Below, in pieces: positions 38,136-48,363 of a DNA stretch of 64,000 nucleotides. The notes under the pieces are model-generated. The model was not told the origin of the DNA. It ran no database searches and saw only the letters and a program-made list of their open reading frames with translations. How positions within the stretch are numbered: the first letter of the stretch is position 1; each line of letters starts with the position of its first letter. Both the position numbers and the translations under genes were made by a program. Source of the stretch: Pseudomonas sp. S30 (lineage in GTDB: Bacteria; Pseudomonadota; Gammaproteobacteria; Pseudomonadales; Pseudomonadaceae); the NCBI RefSeq assembly GCF_016518545.1, contig NZ_JACVTO010000002.1:298706-362705 (forward strand). The letters run 5' to 3'.

Positions 38136-39494
38136 ATGAGCAACAACCTCGACCAGCTCACCGATTGGTTGAAAGAGCACAAGATCACCGAAGTCGAATG
38201 CCTGATCAGCGACCTGACCGGCATCACCCGCGGCAAGATCTCGCCGACCAACAAGTTCATCGCCGAAAAGGGCATGCGCCTGCCGGAAAGCGTTTTGTTG
38301 CAAACTGTGACTGGTGATTATGTCGACGACGACATCTATTACGACCTGCTCGACCCTGCCGACATCGACATGATCTGCCGTCCCGACCAGGACGCGGTGT
38401 ACCTGGTGCCCTGGGCCATCGAGCCGACTGCCCAGGTGATTCACGACACCTACGACAAGAAGGGCAACCCGGTCGAGCTGTCGCCGCGCAACGTGCTGAA
38501 GAAGGTGCTCAAGCTCTATGCCGACAAAGGCTGGCAGCCCATCGTGGCGCCGGAGATGGAGTTCTACCTGACCAAGCGCAGCGAAGACCCCGACTTCCCC
38601 TTGCAGCCGCCGGTGGGCCGCTCCGGGCGCCCAGAGACCGGGCGCCAGTCGTTTTCCATCGAGGCCGCCAACGAGTTCGACCCGTTGTTCGAGGATGTCT
38701 ACGACTGGTGCGAACTGCAACAGCTGGACCTCGACACCTTGATCCACGAAGACGGCACCGCGCAGATGGAGATCAACTTCCGTCACGGCGACGCCCTGCA
38801 CCTGGCCGATCAGATCCTGGTGTTCAAGCGCACCATGCGCGAGGCCGCGCTCAAGCACAACGTGGCCGCCACCTTCATGGCCAAGCCCATGACCGGCGAG
38901 CCGGGCAGCGCCATGCACTTGCACCAGAGCGTGATCGACATCGCCACCGGCAAGAACATCTTCTCCCACGACGACGGCAGCATGAGCACCCTGTTCCTGC
39001 ACCACATCGGTGGCTTACAGAAGCTGATTCCCGAAGCGCTGCCGCTGTTCGCGCCGAACGTCAACTCGTTCCGCCGCTTCCTGCCCGACACCTCGGCGCC
39101 GGTGAACGTGGAGTGGGGCGAGGAGAACCGTACCGTCGGCCTGCGCGTGCCGGACGCCGGCCCGCAGAACCGCCGCGTGGAGAACCGCCTGCCCGGCGCC
39201 GACGCCAACCCGTACCTGGCCATCGCCGCCAGCCTGCTGTGCGGCTACATCGGCATGGTCGAAGGCATCGAGGCCAGCGCGCCGGTCCAGGGGCGCGGCT
39301 ACGAGCGCCGCAACCTGCGCCTGCCGCTGACCATCGAGGATGCCCTGGAACGCATGGAAAACAGCCGTGCGCTGGAGCAGTACCTGGGCAAGAAATTCAT
39401 CACCGGCTACGTCGCCACCAAGCGCGCCGAGCATGAAAACTTCAAACGGGTGATCAGTTCCTGGGAGCGCGAGTTCCTCCTGTTCGCCGTGTGA
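38136..39494 (+). CDS. spuB: Gamma-glutamylputrescine synthetase-like enzyme
   Basis: A 452-residue GS-family protein, a paralogue of SpuI. It begins with a short N-terminal domain (EVECLISDLTGITRGK), then FYLTKRSEDPDF, TAQMEINFRHGDAL, AMHLHQSVID and RRVENRLPGADANPYLAIAA. It probably glutamylates polyamines such as putrescine or spermidine; exact specificity cannot be read from sequence. TGAGG lies 5 nt before the ATG. It heads the plus-strand operon spuBCDEFGH; spuC follows 48 bp later. Confidence 0.88.
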   Translation: MSNNLDQLTDWLKEHKITEVECLISDLTGITRGKISPTNKFIAEKGMRLPESVLLQTVTGDYVDDDIYYDLLDPADIDMICRPDQDAVYLVPWAIEPTAQVIHDTYDKKGNPVELSPRNVLKKVLKLYADKGWQPIVAPEMEFYLTKRSEDPDFPLQPPVGRSGRPETGRQSFSIEAANEFDPLFEDVYDWCELQQLDLDTLIHEDGTAQMEINFRHGDALHLADQILVFKRTMREAALKHNVAATFMAKPMTGEPGSAMHLHQSVIDIATGKNIFSHDDGSMSTLFLHHIGGLQKLIPEALPLFAPNVNSFRRFLPDTSAPVNVEWGEENRTVGLRVPDAGPQNRRVENRLPGADANPYLAIAASLLCGYIGMVEGIEASAPVQGRGYERRNLRLPLTIEDALERMENSRALEQYLGKKFITGYVATKRAEHENFKRVISSWEREFLLFAV

Positions 39495-39542
39495 TCGACC
39501 CTGCGACCGCCTTTGCGCGGTCATTGGACAGTGGAGAAGCCG

Positions 39543-40928
39543 ATGAGCGTCAACAACCCGCAGACCCGTGAGTGGCAGCACCTGAGCGGTGAGCACCACC
39601 TGGCCCCCTTCAGCGACTACAAGCAGTTGAAGCACAAGGGGCCGCGCATCATCACCAAGGCCCAGGGCGCGCATCTGTGGGACAGCGAAGGCCACAAGAT
39701 CCTCGATGGCATGGCCGGGCTGTGGTGCGTGGCGGTGGGTTATGGGCGTGAAGAGCTGGTCCAGGCCGCCGAGAAACAGATGCGCCAGTTGCCGTACTAC
39801 AACCTGTTCTTCCAGACCGCGCACCCGCCGGCACTGGAACTGGCCAAGGCCATCACCGAAGTGGCGCCAGCCGGCATGAGCCATGTGTTCTTCACCGGCT
39901 CCGGCTCCGAAGGCAACGACACCGTGCTGCGCATGGTGCGTCACTACTGGGCGCTCAAGGGCAAGCCGCACAAGCAGACGCTCATCGGCCGGGTCAACGG
40001 CTACCATGGCTCCACCGTGGCCGGTGCCAGCCTCGGTGGCATGAGCGGCATGCACGAGCAGGGCGGCCTGCCGATTCCGGGCATCGTGCACATCCCGCAG
40101 CCCTACTGGTTCGGCGAGGGCGGCGACATGACCCCGGAGGCGTTTGGTATCTGGGCGGCCGAGCAGTTGGAGCAGAAGATCCTGGAGGTGGGCGAGGACA
40201 ACGTCGCCGCCTTCATCGCCGAGCCGATCCAGGGCGCCGGTGGCGTGATCATTCCGCCGGAGACCTACTGGCCGAAGATCAAGGAGATCCTGGCGCGCTA
40301 CGACATCCTGTTCGTGGCCGACGAGGTGATCTGCGGTTTCGGCCGCACCGGCCAGTGGTTCGGCTCGGACTACTATGACCTGGCGCCCGACCTGATGACC
40401 ATCGCCAAGGGGCTGACCTCCGGCTACATCCCCATGGGCGGGGTGATCGTGCGCGACACCGTGGCCCAGGTGCTCAGCGAAGGCGGCGACTTCAACCACG
40501 GCTTCACCTACTCCGGTCACCCGGTGGCCGCTGCCGTGGGCCTGGAGAACCTGCGCATCCTGCGCGAAGAGGGCATCGTCCAGCGCGCTAATGACGAAGT
40601 GGCACCGTACTTGCAAAAACGTCTGCGCGAGCTGCAGGACCACCCGCTGGTGGGCGAAGTGCGTGGCCTGGGCCTGCTCGGCGCCATCGAGCTGGTCAAG
40701 GACAAGGCGACCCGCAGCCGTTACGAAGGCCAGGGCGTGGGCATGATCTGCCGCAATTTCTGCTTCGACAACGGCCTGATCATGCGTGCGGTGGGCGATA
40801 CCATGATCATCGCCCCACCGCTGGTGATCAGCCCGGAGGAGATCGACGAACTGGTGAGCAAGGCCCGCCACTGCCTGGACCTGACGCTCGACGCGATCGG
40901 TCGAGGTTCCGCTGGCGTGGCGCCGTGA
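39543..40928 (+). CDS. spuC: Polyamine:pyruvate aminotransferase
   Basis: A 461-residue class-III PLP aminotransferase that moves the amino group of putrescine, cadaverine or spermidine to pyruvate. Marks are MAGLWCVAVGYG, FTGSGSEGND for cofactor phosphate binding, VNGYHGSTVAGASLGG, FVADEVICGFGRTG and the PLP lysine in TIAKGLTSGYIPMG. GGAG lies 6 nt before ATG 39543; an in-frame start 30 bp upstream would add non-conserved residues. A direct transaminase beside the glutamylation enzymes suggests two parallel polyamine routes. Confidence 0.93.
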   Translation: MSVNNPQTREWQHLSGEHHLAPFSDYKQLKHKGPRIITKAQGAHLWDSEGHKILDGMAGLWCVAVGYGREELVQAAEKQMRQLPYYNLFFQTAHPPALELAKAITEVAPAGMSHVFFTGSGSEGNDTVLRMVRHYWALKGKPHKQTLIGRVNGYHGSTVAGASLGGMSGMHEQGGLPIPGIVHIPQPYWFGEGGDMTPEAFGIWAAEQLEQKILEVGEDNVAAFIAEPIQGAGGVIIPPETYWPKIKEILARYDILFVADEVICGFGRTGQWFGSDYYDLAPDLMTIAKGLTSGYIPMGGVIVRDTVAQVLSEGGDFNHGFTYSGHPVAAAVGLENLRILREEGIVQRANDEVAPYLQKRLRELQDHPLVGEVRGLGLLGAIELVKDKATRSRYEGQGVGMICRNFCFDNGLIMRAVGDTMIIAPPLVISPEEIDELVSKARHCLDLTLDAIGRGSAGVAP

Positions 40929-41071
40929 CGTCAAGCCCTCGCCAGGCCGCGCCGTTGTTGTAACGGCGCCCTGGAACTTGCCAGACTAGGGCCTGTTTCA
41001 GTCGTCCGGCTTGCACCACGGGACCTGGCTGCTGAACAGATGGCTATCAAGAACATTCTGGAGCATAACGC

Positions 41072-42169
41072 ATGAAGAAAATGGGCAAGACGTTGCTGGC
41101 CGCCGCCCTGATGGGTGCAATGGCCACCGCTGTTCAGGCTGAGGACAAGGTGCTGAACGTCTACAACTGGTCGGACTACATCGCGCCGGATACCATCGCC
41201 AAGTTCGAGAAGCAGACCGGCATCAAGGTCAAGTACGACGTCTTCGACAGCAACGAGACCCTGGAAGCCAAGCTGCTGGCGGGCAAGTCGGGCTACGACA
41301 TCGTCGTGCCGTCCAACAACTTCCTGGCCAAGCAGATCAAGGCCGGCGTCTACGAGGAACTGGACCGCTCCAAGCTGCCCAACTGGAAGAACCTCGACGA
41401 AGACCTGCTCAAGGCCGTGGGCGACGCCAGCGACCCGGGCAACAAGCACGCCTTCCCCTACATGTGGGGCTCCATCGGCATCGGCTACAACCCCGAGAAG
41501 ATCAAGGCCGCGCTGGGCGTGGACAAGATCGACTCCTGGGACGTGGTGTTCAAGCCCGAGAACCTCGCCAAGCTCAAGAGCTGCGGCGTGAGCTTCCTCG
41601 ATGCGCCGACCGAAATGCTGCCGGCCGCGCTGCACTACCTGGGCCTGCCGACCGACAGCACCAAGAAGGACGACCTGGCCAAGGCCGAGGACCTGTTCCT
41701 GAAGATCCGTCCGTCGATCACCTACTTCCATTCCTCCAAGTACATCGGTGACCTGGCCAACGGCAACATCTGCCTGGCGGTCGGCTACTCGGGCGACCTG
41801 GAGCAGTCCAAGTCCCGTGCCCACGAGGCTGGCGACAAGGTGAAGCTGGACTACATCATTCCGAAAGAAGGCGCCGGTACCTTCTACGACATGGTGGCCA
41901 TGCCCAAGGACGCCGACCACAAGGACGCTGCGTACCAGTTCATGAACTTCCTGATGCAACCGGAAATCATGGCCGAGATCACCAACGCCGTGCGCTTCCC
42001 CAACGGCAACAAGGCCGCCACTGCATTCGTGAACAAGGACATCACCAGCGACCCGAGCATCTACCCGCCGGCCGAGGTGAAGAAACAGCTGTACGCGATC
42101 GCGGCGCCCGAGGCTTCCGCCCAGCGCGTGATCACCCGTATCTGGACCAAGATCAAGTCGGGCAAGTAA
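41072..42169 (+). CDS. spuD: Polyamine ABC importer, periplasmic binding protein 1
   Basis: A 365-residue PotF-type binding protein with a signal peptide at residues 1-23 (ending AVQA). The mature start [17 protein letters not shown] is characteristic, with [19 protein letters not shown] following. In P. aeruginosa SpuD prefers putrescine. GGAG lies 8 nt before the ATG. It follows spuC by 143 bp and is the first of two paralogous binding proteins sharing one importer. A hairpin follows it. Confidence 0.93.
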   Translation: MKKMGKTLLAAALMGAMATAVQAEDKVLNVYNWSDYIAPDTIAKFEKQTGIKVKYDVFDSNETLEAKLLAGKSGYDIVVPSNNFLAKQIKAGVYEELDRSKLPNWKNLDEDLLKAVGDASDPGNKHAFPYMWGSIGIGYNPEKIKAALGVDKIDSWDVVFKPENLAKLKSCGVSFLDAPTEMLPAALHYLGLPTDSTKKDDLAKAEDLFLKIRPSITYFHSSKYIGDLANGNICLAVGYSGDLEQSKSRAHEAGDKVKLDYIIPKEGAGTFYDMVAMPKDADHKDAAYQFMNFLMQPEIMAEITNAVRFPNGNKAATAFVNKDITSDPSIYPPAEVKKQLYAIAAPEASAQRVITRIWTKIKSGK

Positions 42170-42183
42170 GCCCGTTGCGTCAC

Positions 42184-42211
42184 CTCTGGGCCGTCGAAGG
42201 GCGGTCCAGAG
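42184..42211 (+). promoter_or_regulatory. Intercistronic hairpin spuD-spuE
   Basis: Imperfect 10-bp arms (CTCTGGGCCG / CGGTCCAGAG) lie right after spuD without a T-tract. It probably stabilises the 3' end of spuD mRNA or partly terminates, raising binding protein over permease. A smaller repeat (ACCCGG 43434-43439 / CCGGGT 43462-43467) follows spuE. Confidence 0.45.
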
Positions 42212-42258
42212 CGCTTGGAGCGCGATTGTCGATTGCGGCATCGACGCCACGCAGGTAA

Positions 42259-43425
<1,167 letters not shown>

Positions 43426-43493
43426 CCATCCAGACCCGGCGCGGCACTACGCACAGGCCGTCCGGGTACAAAATCTTGTTGGGAGTTTCACTC

Positions 43494-44636
43494 ATGGCAG
43501 TTGCCTCCGGTGCCTATAAGAAAGCCCTCGAGGGTGGCCAGCAACCCAAGCAGGTGCTGGTCAAGATCGACCGGGTCACGAAGAAGTTCGACGAAACCGT
43601 CGCCGTGGACGATGTGTCCCTGGAAATCCGCAAAGGTGAGATCTTCGCCCTGCTGGGCGGGTCGGGGTCGGGCAAGTCCACCTTGCTGCGCATGCTCGCC
43701 GGCTTCGAGCGGCCCACCGAGGGGCGGATCTTCCTCGACGGCGTCGACATCACCGACATGCCGCCCTACGAGCGGCCGATCAACATGATGTTCCAGTCCT
43801 ACGCGCTGTTCCCGCACATGACCGTGGCGCAGAACATCGCCTTCGGCCTGCAGCAGGACCGCATGCCCAAGGCCGACATCGAGGCGCGCGTGGCCGAGAT
43901 GCTCAAGCTGGTGCACATGACCCAGTACGCCAAGCGCAAGCCGCACCAGCTCTCCGGCGGCCAGCGCCAGCGCGTGGCCCTGGCCCGCTCGCTGGCCAAG
44001 CGGCCCAAGCTGCTGCTGCTCGACGAGCCGATGGGGGCTCTGGACAAGAAGCTGCGTTCGCAGATGCAGCTGGAGCTGGTGGAAATCATCGAGCGGGTCG
44101 GCGTGACCTGCGTGATGGTGACCCACGACCAGGAAGAGGCCATGACCATGGCCCAGCGCATCGCCATCATGCACCTGGGCTGGATCGCGCAGATCGGCTC
44201 GCCCGTGGATATCTACGAGACCCCGACCAGCCGCCTGGTGTGCGAATTCATCGGTAACGTCAACCTGTTCGAAGGCGAGGTGATCGACGACGCCGAAGGC
44301 CACGCGCTGATCGCCTCGCCCGAGCTGGAGCGCAAGATCTACGTCGGTCACGGCGTCAGCACCTCGGTCGAGGACAAGCACATCACTTATGCGCTGCGTC
44401 CCGAGAAGCTGCTGGTGACCACCACCCAGCCCGACTTCGAACACAACTGGTCACGCGGCAAGGTGCACGACATCGCCTACCTGGGCGGCCACTCGGTGTT
44501 CTACGTGCAATTGCCCAGCGGCAAGATCGTCCAGTCCTTCGTCGCCAACGCCGAACGCCAGGGCGCCCGGCCGACCTGGGACGACGAAGTGTTCGTGTGG
44601 TGGGAAGACGACAGCGGCGTGGTACTGCGCTCATGA
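43494..44636 (+). CDS. spuF: Polyamine ABC importer, ATPase
   Basis: A 380-residue PotG-type ATPase. Walker A is GGSGSGKST, the Q-loop is FQSYALFPHM, the signature is LSGGQRQR, Walker B is LLLLDEPMGALD and the H-loop is VTHDQEEA. The C-terminal regulatory domain has TYALRPEKLLV and YLGGHSVFYVQLPSG. GGGAG lies 8 nt before ATG 43494; an in-frame start 18 bp upstream is less likely. The stop overlaps the spuG start (ATGA), so the two are translationally coupled. Confidence 0.95.
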   Translation: MAVASGAYKKALEGGQQPKQVLVKIDRVTKKFDETVAVDDVSLEIRKGEIFALLGGSGSGKSTLLRMLAGFERPTEGRIFLDGVDITDMPPYERPINMMFQSYALFPHMTVAQNIAFGLQQDRMPKADIEARVAEMLKLVHMTQYAKRKPHQLSGGQRQRVALARSLAKRPKLLLLDEPMGALDKKLRSQMQLELVEIIERVGVTCVMVTHDQEEAMTMAQRIAIMHLGWIAQIGSPVDIYETPTSRLVCEFIGNVNLFEGEVIDDAEGHALIASPELERKIYVGHGVSTSVEDKHITYALRPEKLLVTTTQPDFEHNWSRGKVHDIAYLGGHSVFYVQLPSGKIVQSFVANAERQGARPTWDDEVFVWWEDDSGVVLRS

Positions 44637-45553
44637 AACCACGAAAGCTCAAACGAGCCCTCAAGCGCATCGTCCCGGAGGGGCGCCACCTGGTGATCGG
44701 CGTGCCGTTCATCTGGCTGTTCCTGTTCTTCATGCTGCCGTTCTTCATCGTGCTGAAGATCAGCTTCGCCGAAGCCGACGTGGCCATTCCGCCGTATACC
44801 GAGATCTACACCTACGTCGAAGACAAGATCCAGCTGGTGCTCAACCTGGCCAACTATGGCCTGCTCACCGAGGACGACCTGTACATTTCCGCGTACCTGG
44901 GCTCGCTCAAGGTCGCCTTCTTCAGCACCTTGCTCTGCCTGCTGATCGGCTACCCCATGGCCTACGCGATTTCCAAGGCCGGCAAGGAGACCCAGACGGT
45001 CCTGCTGCTGCTGATCATGATGCCGACCTGGACCGCGATCCTGATCCGCGTCTATGCCTGGATGGGCATCCTCAGCAACAACGGGCTGCTCAACAGCTTC
45101 CTGATGTGGACGGGGTTGATCGACCAGCCGTTGCAGATCCTCAACACCAACCTGGCGGTGTACATCGGCGTGGTCTACTCCTACCTGCCGTTCATGATCC
45201 TGCCGCTGTTCGCCAACCTGGTGAAGCATGACCAGAGCCTGCTGGAAGCGGCCAGCGACCTGGGTTCGAGCACCTTCAACAGCTTCTGGAAGATCACCGT
45301 GCCGCTGTCGAAGAACGGCATCATCGCCGGCTGCATGCTGGTGTTCATCCCGGTGGTGGGTGAGTTCGTGATTCCCGAACTGCTCGGCGGGCCGGAAACC
45401 CTGATGATCGGCAAGGTGCTGTGGCAGGAGTTCTTCAACAACCGTGACTGGCCGGTGGCCTCGGCCCTGGCGGTGGTGATGCTGGCGATCCTGATCGTAC
45501 CGATCCTGCTGTTCAACCGCAGCCAGGCCAAAGAGATGGAGGGGCGGGCATGA
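44633..45553 (+). CDS. spuG: Polyamine ABC importer, permease 1
   Basis: A 306-residue PotH-type inner-membrane permease with about six hydrophobic helices; the first is VIGVPFIWLFLFFMLPFF near residues 23-40. The coupling loop that meets the ATPase is EAASDLGSSTFNSFWKI. The basic N-terminus (KPRKLKRALKR) is cytosolic. It overlaps spuF at its start and spuH at its end by ATGA junctions, so the three importer genes are tightly coupled. Confidence 0.94.
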   Translation: MKPRKLKRALKRIVPEGRHLVIGVPFIWLFLFFMLPFFIVLKISFAEADVAIPPYTEIYTYVEDKIQLVLNLANYGLLTEDDLYISAYLGSLKVAFFSTLLCLLIGYPMAYAISKAGKETQTVLLLLIMMPTWTAILIRVYAWMGILSNNGLLNSFLMWTGLIDQPLQILNTNLAVYIGVVYSYLPFMILPLFANLVKHDQSLLEAASDLGSSTFNSFWKITVPLSKNGIIAGCMLVFIPVVGEFVIPELLGGPETLMIGKVLWQEFFNNRDWPVASALAVVMLAILIVPILLFNRSQAKEMEGRA

Positions 45554-46440
45554 AGCGCTTCGGATTCTCCAAGCTGATGCTGGTGCTCGGCTTGCTGTTC
45601 ATCTACCTGCCGATGCTGATCCTGGTGATCTACTCGTTCAACGCCTCGAAGCTGGTGACGGTGTGGGGCGGCTGGTCGGTGAAGTGGTACGTGGGCCTGC
45701 TGGACAACACCCAGTTGATGGGGTCGGTGATGCGTTCGCTGGAAATCGCCTGCTACACCGCGGTGGCCGCCGTGGCGCTGGGCACCCTGGCGGCGTTCGT
45801 GCTGACCCGAGTGACCAGGTTCAAGGGCCGCACCCTGTTCGGCGGACTGGTGACTGCGCCGCTGGTGATGCCCGAGGTGATCACCGGTCTGTCGCTGCTG
45901 CTGCTGTTCGTGGCCATGGCGCAGATGATCGGCTGGCCGCAGGAGCGCGGCATCGTCACCATCTGGATCGCCCACACCACTTTCTGCGCCGCCTACGTGG
46001 CGGTGGTGGTGTCGGCGCGCCTGCGCGAGCTGGACCTGTCGATCGAAGAAGCGGCGATGGACCTGGGCGCCAAGCCGTGGAAGGTGTTCATCCTGATCAC
46101 CATCCCGATGATCGCGCCGTCGTTGGCCGCCGGTGCGATGATGTCGTTCGCCCTGTCGCTGGACGACCTGGTGCTGGCCAGCTTCGTGTCCGGGCCAGGC
46201 TCGACCACTCTGCCGATGGAGGTGTTCTCGGCGGTGCGTCTGGGCGTGAAGCCGGAGATCAACGCCGTGGCCAGCCTGATTCTGCTGTCGGTGTCGCTGG
46301 TGACCTTCCTGGTCTGGTTCTTCAGCCGCCGCGCCGAAGAGCGCCGTCGTCGGGCGATCCAGCAGGCCATCGAGGAGGGCGCCGTGGCCAATGCGGGGCA
46401 GTCTTCGCAGGTCCGCCGTCCAGCTTCGGCACCGGTCTGA
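45550..46440 (+). CDS. spuH: Polyamine ABC importer, permease 2
   Basis: A 296-residue PotI-type permease with about six hydrophobic helices starting with LMLVLGLLFIYLPMLILVIYS and the coupling loop EEAAMDLGAKPWKVFILI. Its start overlaps the spuG stop. The last 35 residues form a basic and polar cytosolic tail (RRAEERRRRAIQ), longer than in E. coli PotI. It is the last gene of the spu operon; I see no strong terminator before the REP-associated transposase-like gene. Confidence 0.94.
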   Translation: MKRFGFSKLMLVLGLLFIYLPMLILVIYSFNASKLVTVWGGWSVKWYVGLLDNTQLMGSVMRSLEIACYTAVAAVALGTLAAFVLTRVTRFKGRTLFGGLVTAPLVMPEVITGLSLLLLFVAMAQMIGWPQERGIVTIWIAHTTFCAAYVAVVVSARLRELDLSIEEAAMDLGAKPWKVFILITIPMIAPSLAAGAMMSFALSLDDLVLASFVSGPGSTTLPMEVFSAVRLGVKPEINAVASLILLSVSLVTFLVWFFSRRAEERRRRAIQQAIEEGAVANAGQSSQVRRPASAPV

Positions 46441-46514
46441 GCGGCCCTGTCGCGGGCTTTGTGGGGGCGGCAACTGGCCGCTGTGAGTCGAGCCGCAAAG
46501 TCCACGACACGCGT

Positions 46515-46970
46515 TCACAACCATACCGCATCCCAGTGCGGGTAATGCCCGACGCGCTCTACCAGCCCGGCCCGTACCGGGTTGGCGACGATGTGTCGGG
46601 CGACCCTCAGCACGCTGTCCTCGCTGCTCAACGCGCGGTCGTGGTAGCCCGCCTGCCAGACCGGGTAGTGCCGCACGCCGGCCTTGCGCAGCATCAGGCT
46701 GGAGCGGGACTTGAATCGTCGCATGAGCCTTGCCAGTGTCACTTCCCCCAGCTCGACCAGCCACTGCACGTGGTCGGGCATCACCACCCAGGCCAGGGTC
46801 CGGCTGGCGCCTTCACGGTCGCACTGGCGAAGTTGCTCGACGATCAGCCGAGCACTGTTCAGGTCGCTGAACAAGGGGGTTCTGCAATGGGTGGTGGCGG
46901 TCAGAACATAGCGTCTGCCGGGCTGGGAGCAGCGTGCGCTGCGCAGGCGGTGGGAGAGGGCGTTCGGCAT
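46515..46970 (-). CDS. REP-associated tyrosine transposase-like protein, catalytic residues altered
   Basis: A 151-residue Y1/RAYT-family protein. These single-copy genes of Pseudomonas act on REP palindromes using an HUH motif and one tyrosine. Here the metal motif reads MPDHVQWL, with Gln (codon CAG) in place of the second His, and the helix that normally carries the catalytic Tyr reads VARHIVANPVRAGLV, with His (CAC) in place of Tyr. It is therefore likely inactive in cleavage, though the frame is intact. ATG 46970 has AAGGA 8 nt upstream; ATG 46979 is possible. The 74 bp after spuH look like a decayed REP element (CGCGGGC, TGTGGGGGCGGC). Confidence 0.8.
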   Translation of the reverse strand: MPNALSHRLRSARCSQPGRRYVLTATTHCRTPLFSDLNSARLIVEQLRQCDREGASRTLAWVVMPDHVQWLVELGEVTLARLMRRFKSRSSLMLRKAGVRHYPVWQAGYHDRALSSEDSVLRVARHIVANPVRAGLVERVGHYPHWDAVWL

Positions 46971-47060
46971 CGGCTTCATCCTTGAAGGGGCACGCTCCAA
47001 GACTAGTGCCCGCCTGCCGGGCATGCCGCCCAGGATGATTACCGAATCTTGCAGCGCTGA

Positions 47061-48221
47061 TCAGTCCGGCCAGTTCCATGCCGGTCGGTCCAGCATGCCC
47101 TGGCCCACCAGCACGGTCTGACCCAGCGGCTTGTCCAGTTGTATCGAGTTGCACCGCGGGTCCTCTTCGAGTGCGGCGACCAGACGTGGCGCATGCGACA
47201 CCACCCAGACCTGGCAGTCGCGCGAGGCCCGTACGATCAACCTGGCCAGGGCTGGCAGCAGATCCGGATGCAGGCTGGTTTCCGGCTCGTTGAGCACCAT
47301 CAGGCTCGGCGGTCGCGGCGTGAGCAGCGCTGCGACCAGCAGCAGGTAGCGCAGGGTGCCATCCGACAGTTCCGCCGCGCTCAGCGGTCGCAGCAGCCCT
47401 GGCTGGTAGAAGCGCAGGCTGAACAGGCCACCGGCTTGAGCGTCCACCCGCACCTCGGCTCCGGGAAAGGCATCGCTGACGGCTTCGTTCAGCGCCTGGA
47501 GGTCGCCGATTTCGTCGATGGTCTGCAGCGCCGCCGCCAGATCGCGGCCGTCGGCGTGCAGCACGGGCGTGCGGGTGCCCAGCCGAGGGTGGCGCGCCGG
47601 GGCTTCGGGGTCGGTGCGAAAATGATCGTAGAAGCGCCAGCTGCGGATCCGCTCGCGCAGGTGCAGCACTTCCGGCGAGCCCTGCAAGCTGCCGACCTGG
47701 TCGAACAGGCTGTCGAACTCGCTCAGGTGCTGGTGCAACACTTGCCATTGGCGCCCTTCGCGCGCCTTGACCATCGCCGCCTGGCGCTGCACCAGCAGGC
47801 TGGCCGGACGGCACACCGGCCCTGCCCAGAGGGCTTCGTGCTTGATCTGCGGGTCGAGTGCGAACTTCGAGCGCGTCGGTGTCGGCAGGCCCAGGCTGAT
47901 GGCGTAGCCGAAGTCTTCGCTGGCGAAGCCCATCTTCAGGCGCTTGACCTGCTGGCGGGGCCCGCCCTGGACCGGCACCTCGCCGCTGAGCATGCGCCGG
48001 GTGAGCTGCTCGGGGCCTGCCCAGAACGTGGACTCCAGGCCACCCTCGGCGGCCAGGGCATTGATGACGCCGCCACGTCCGGTTTCGGCCAGCAGGCGCA
48101 GCGCCTTGTACAGGTTCGATTTACCGCTGCCATTGGCACCTGTGATCACATTCAGTGGTCCCAAGGGCATGACCAGTTCGTTGATCGAGCGGTAGTTGGC
48201 GATGGCCAGGGTGGTGAGCAT
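47061..48221 (-). CDS. AAA family ATPase of the SMC/OLD type
   Basis: A 386-residue ATPase with an SMC-like start (LTTLAIANYRSINEL), Walker A GANGSGKSN near residue 29, a signature-like LSDGTLRYL and Walker B VLNEPETSLHPDL, followed by a D-loop/His switch region VVSHAPRLV. There is no nuclease (TOPRIM) domain, so it is not a complete OLD protein. Similar single ATPases occur in many genomes with no assigned task; no partner gene (HNH, reverse transcriptase or other effector) lies beside it, which argues against a defence module. The ATG at 48221 starts at the conserved N-terminus. Confidence 0.82.
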   Translation of the reverse strand: MLTTLAIANYRSINELVMPLGPLNVITGANGSGKSNLYKALRLLAETGRGGVINALAAEGGLESTFWAGPEQLTRRMLSGEVPVQGGPRQQVKRLKMGFASEDFGYAISLGLPTPTRSKFALDPQIKHEALWAGPVCRPASLLVQRQAAMVKAREGRQWQVLHQHLSEFDSLFDQVGSLQGSPEVLHLRERIRSWRFYDHFRTDPEAPARHPRLGTRTPVLHADGRDLAAALQTIDEIGDLQALNEAVSDAFPGAEVRVDAQAGGLFSLRFYQPGLLRPLSAAELSDGTLRYLLLVAALLTPRPPSLMVLNEPETSLHPDLLPALARLIVRASRDCQVWVVSHAPRLVAALEEDPRCNSIQLDKPLGQTVLVGQGMLDRPAWNWPD

Positions 48222-48363
48222 GTGCGGTCCTCGGCGGGGGGCGTGGACATGGTAGAGGATCGCAAGGGTGCCGGTGACGCCGTATCGCTGTGGTTTGCGG
48301 AACCCTGAACTACCCTTGACAGTCGCATCCCACGAATCATTTGCGCGCAAGCAAGGAGCCCGC

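Noticed and set aside
47061..48221. The AAA ATPase considered as part of a defence system together with the transposase-like gene.
   Set aside because: No effector (nuclease, TOPRIM, HNH or reverse transcriptase) lies beside it, and the flanks are core genes.
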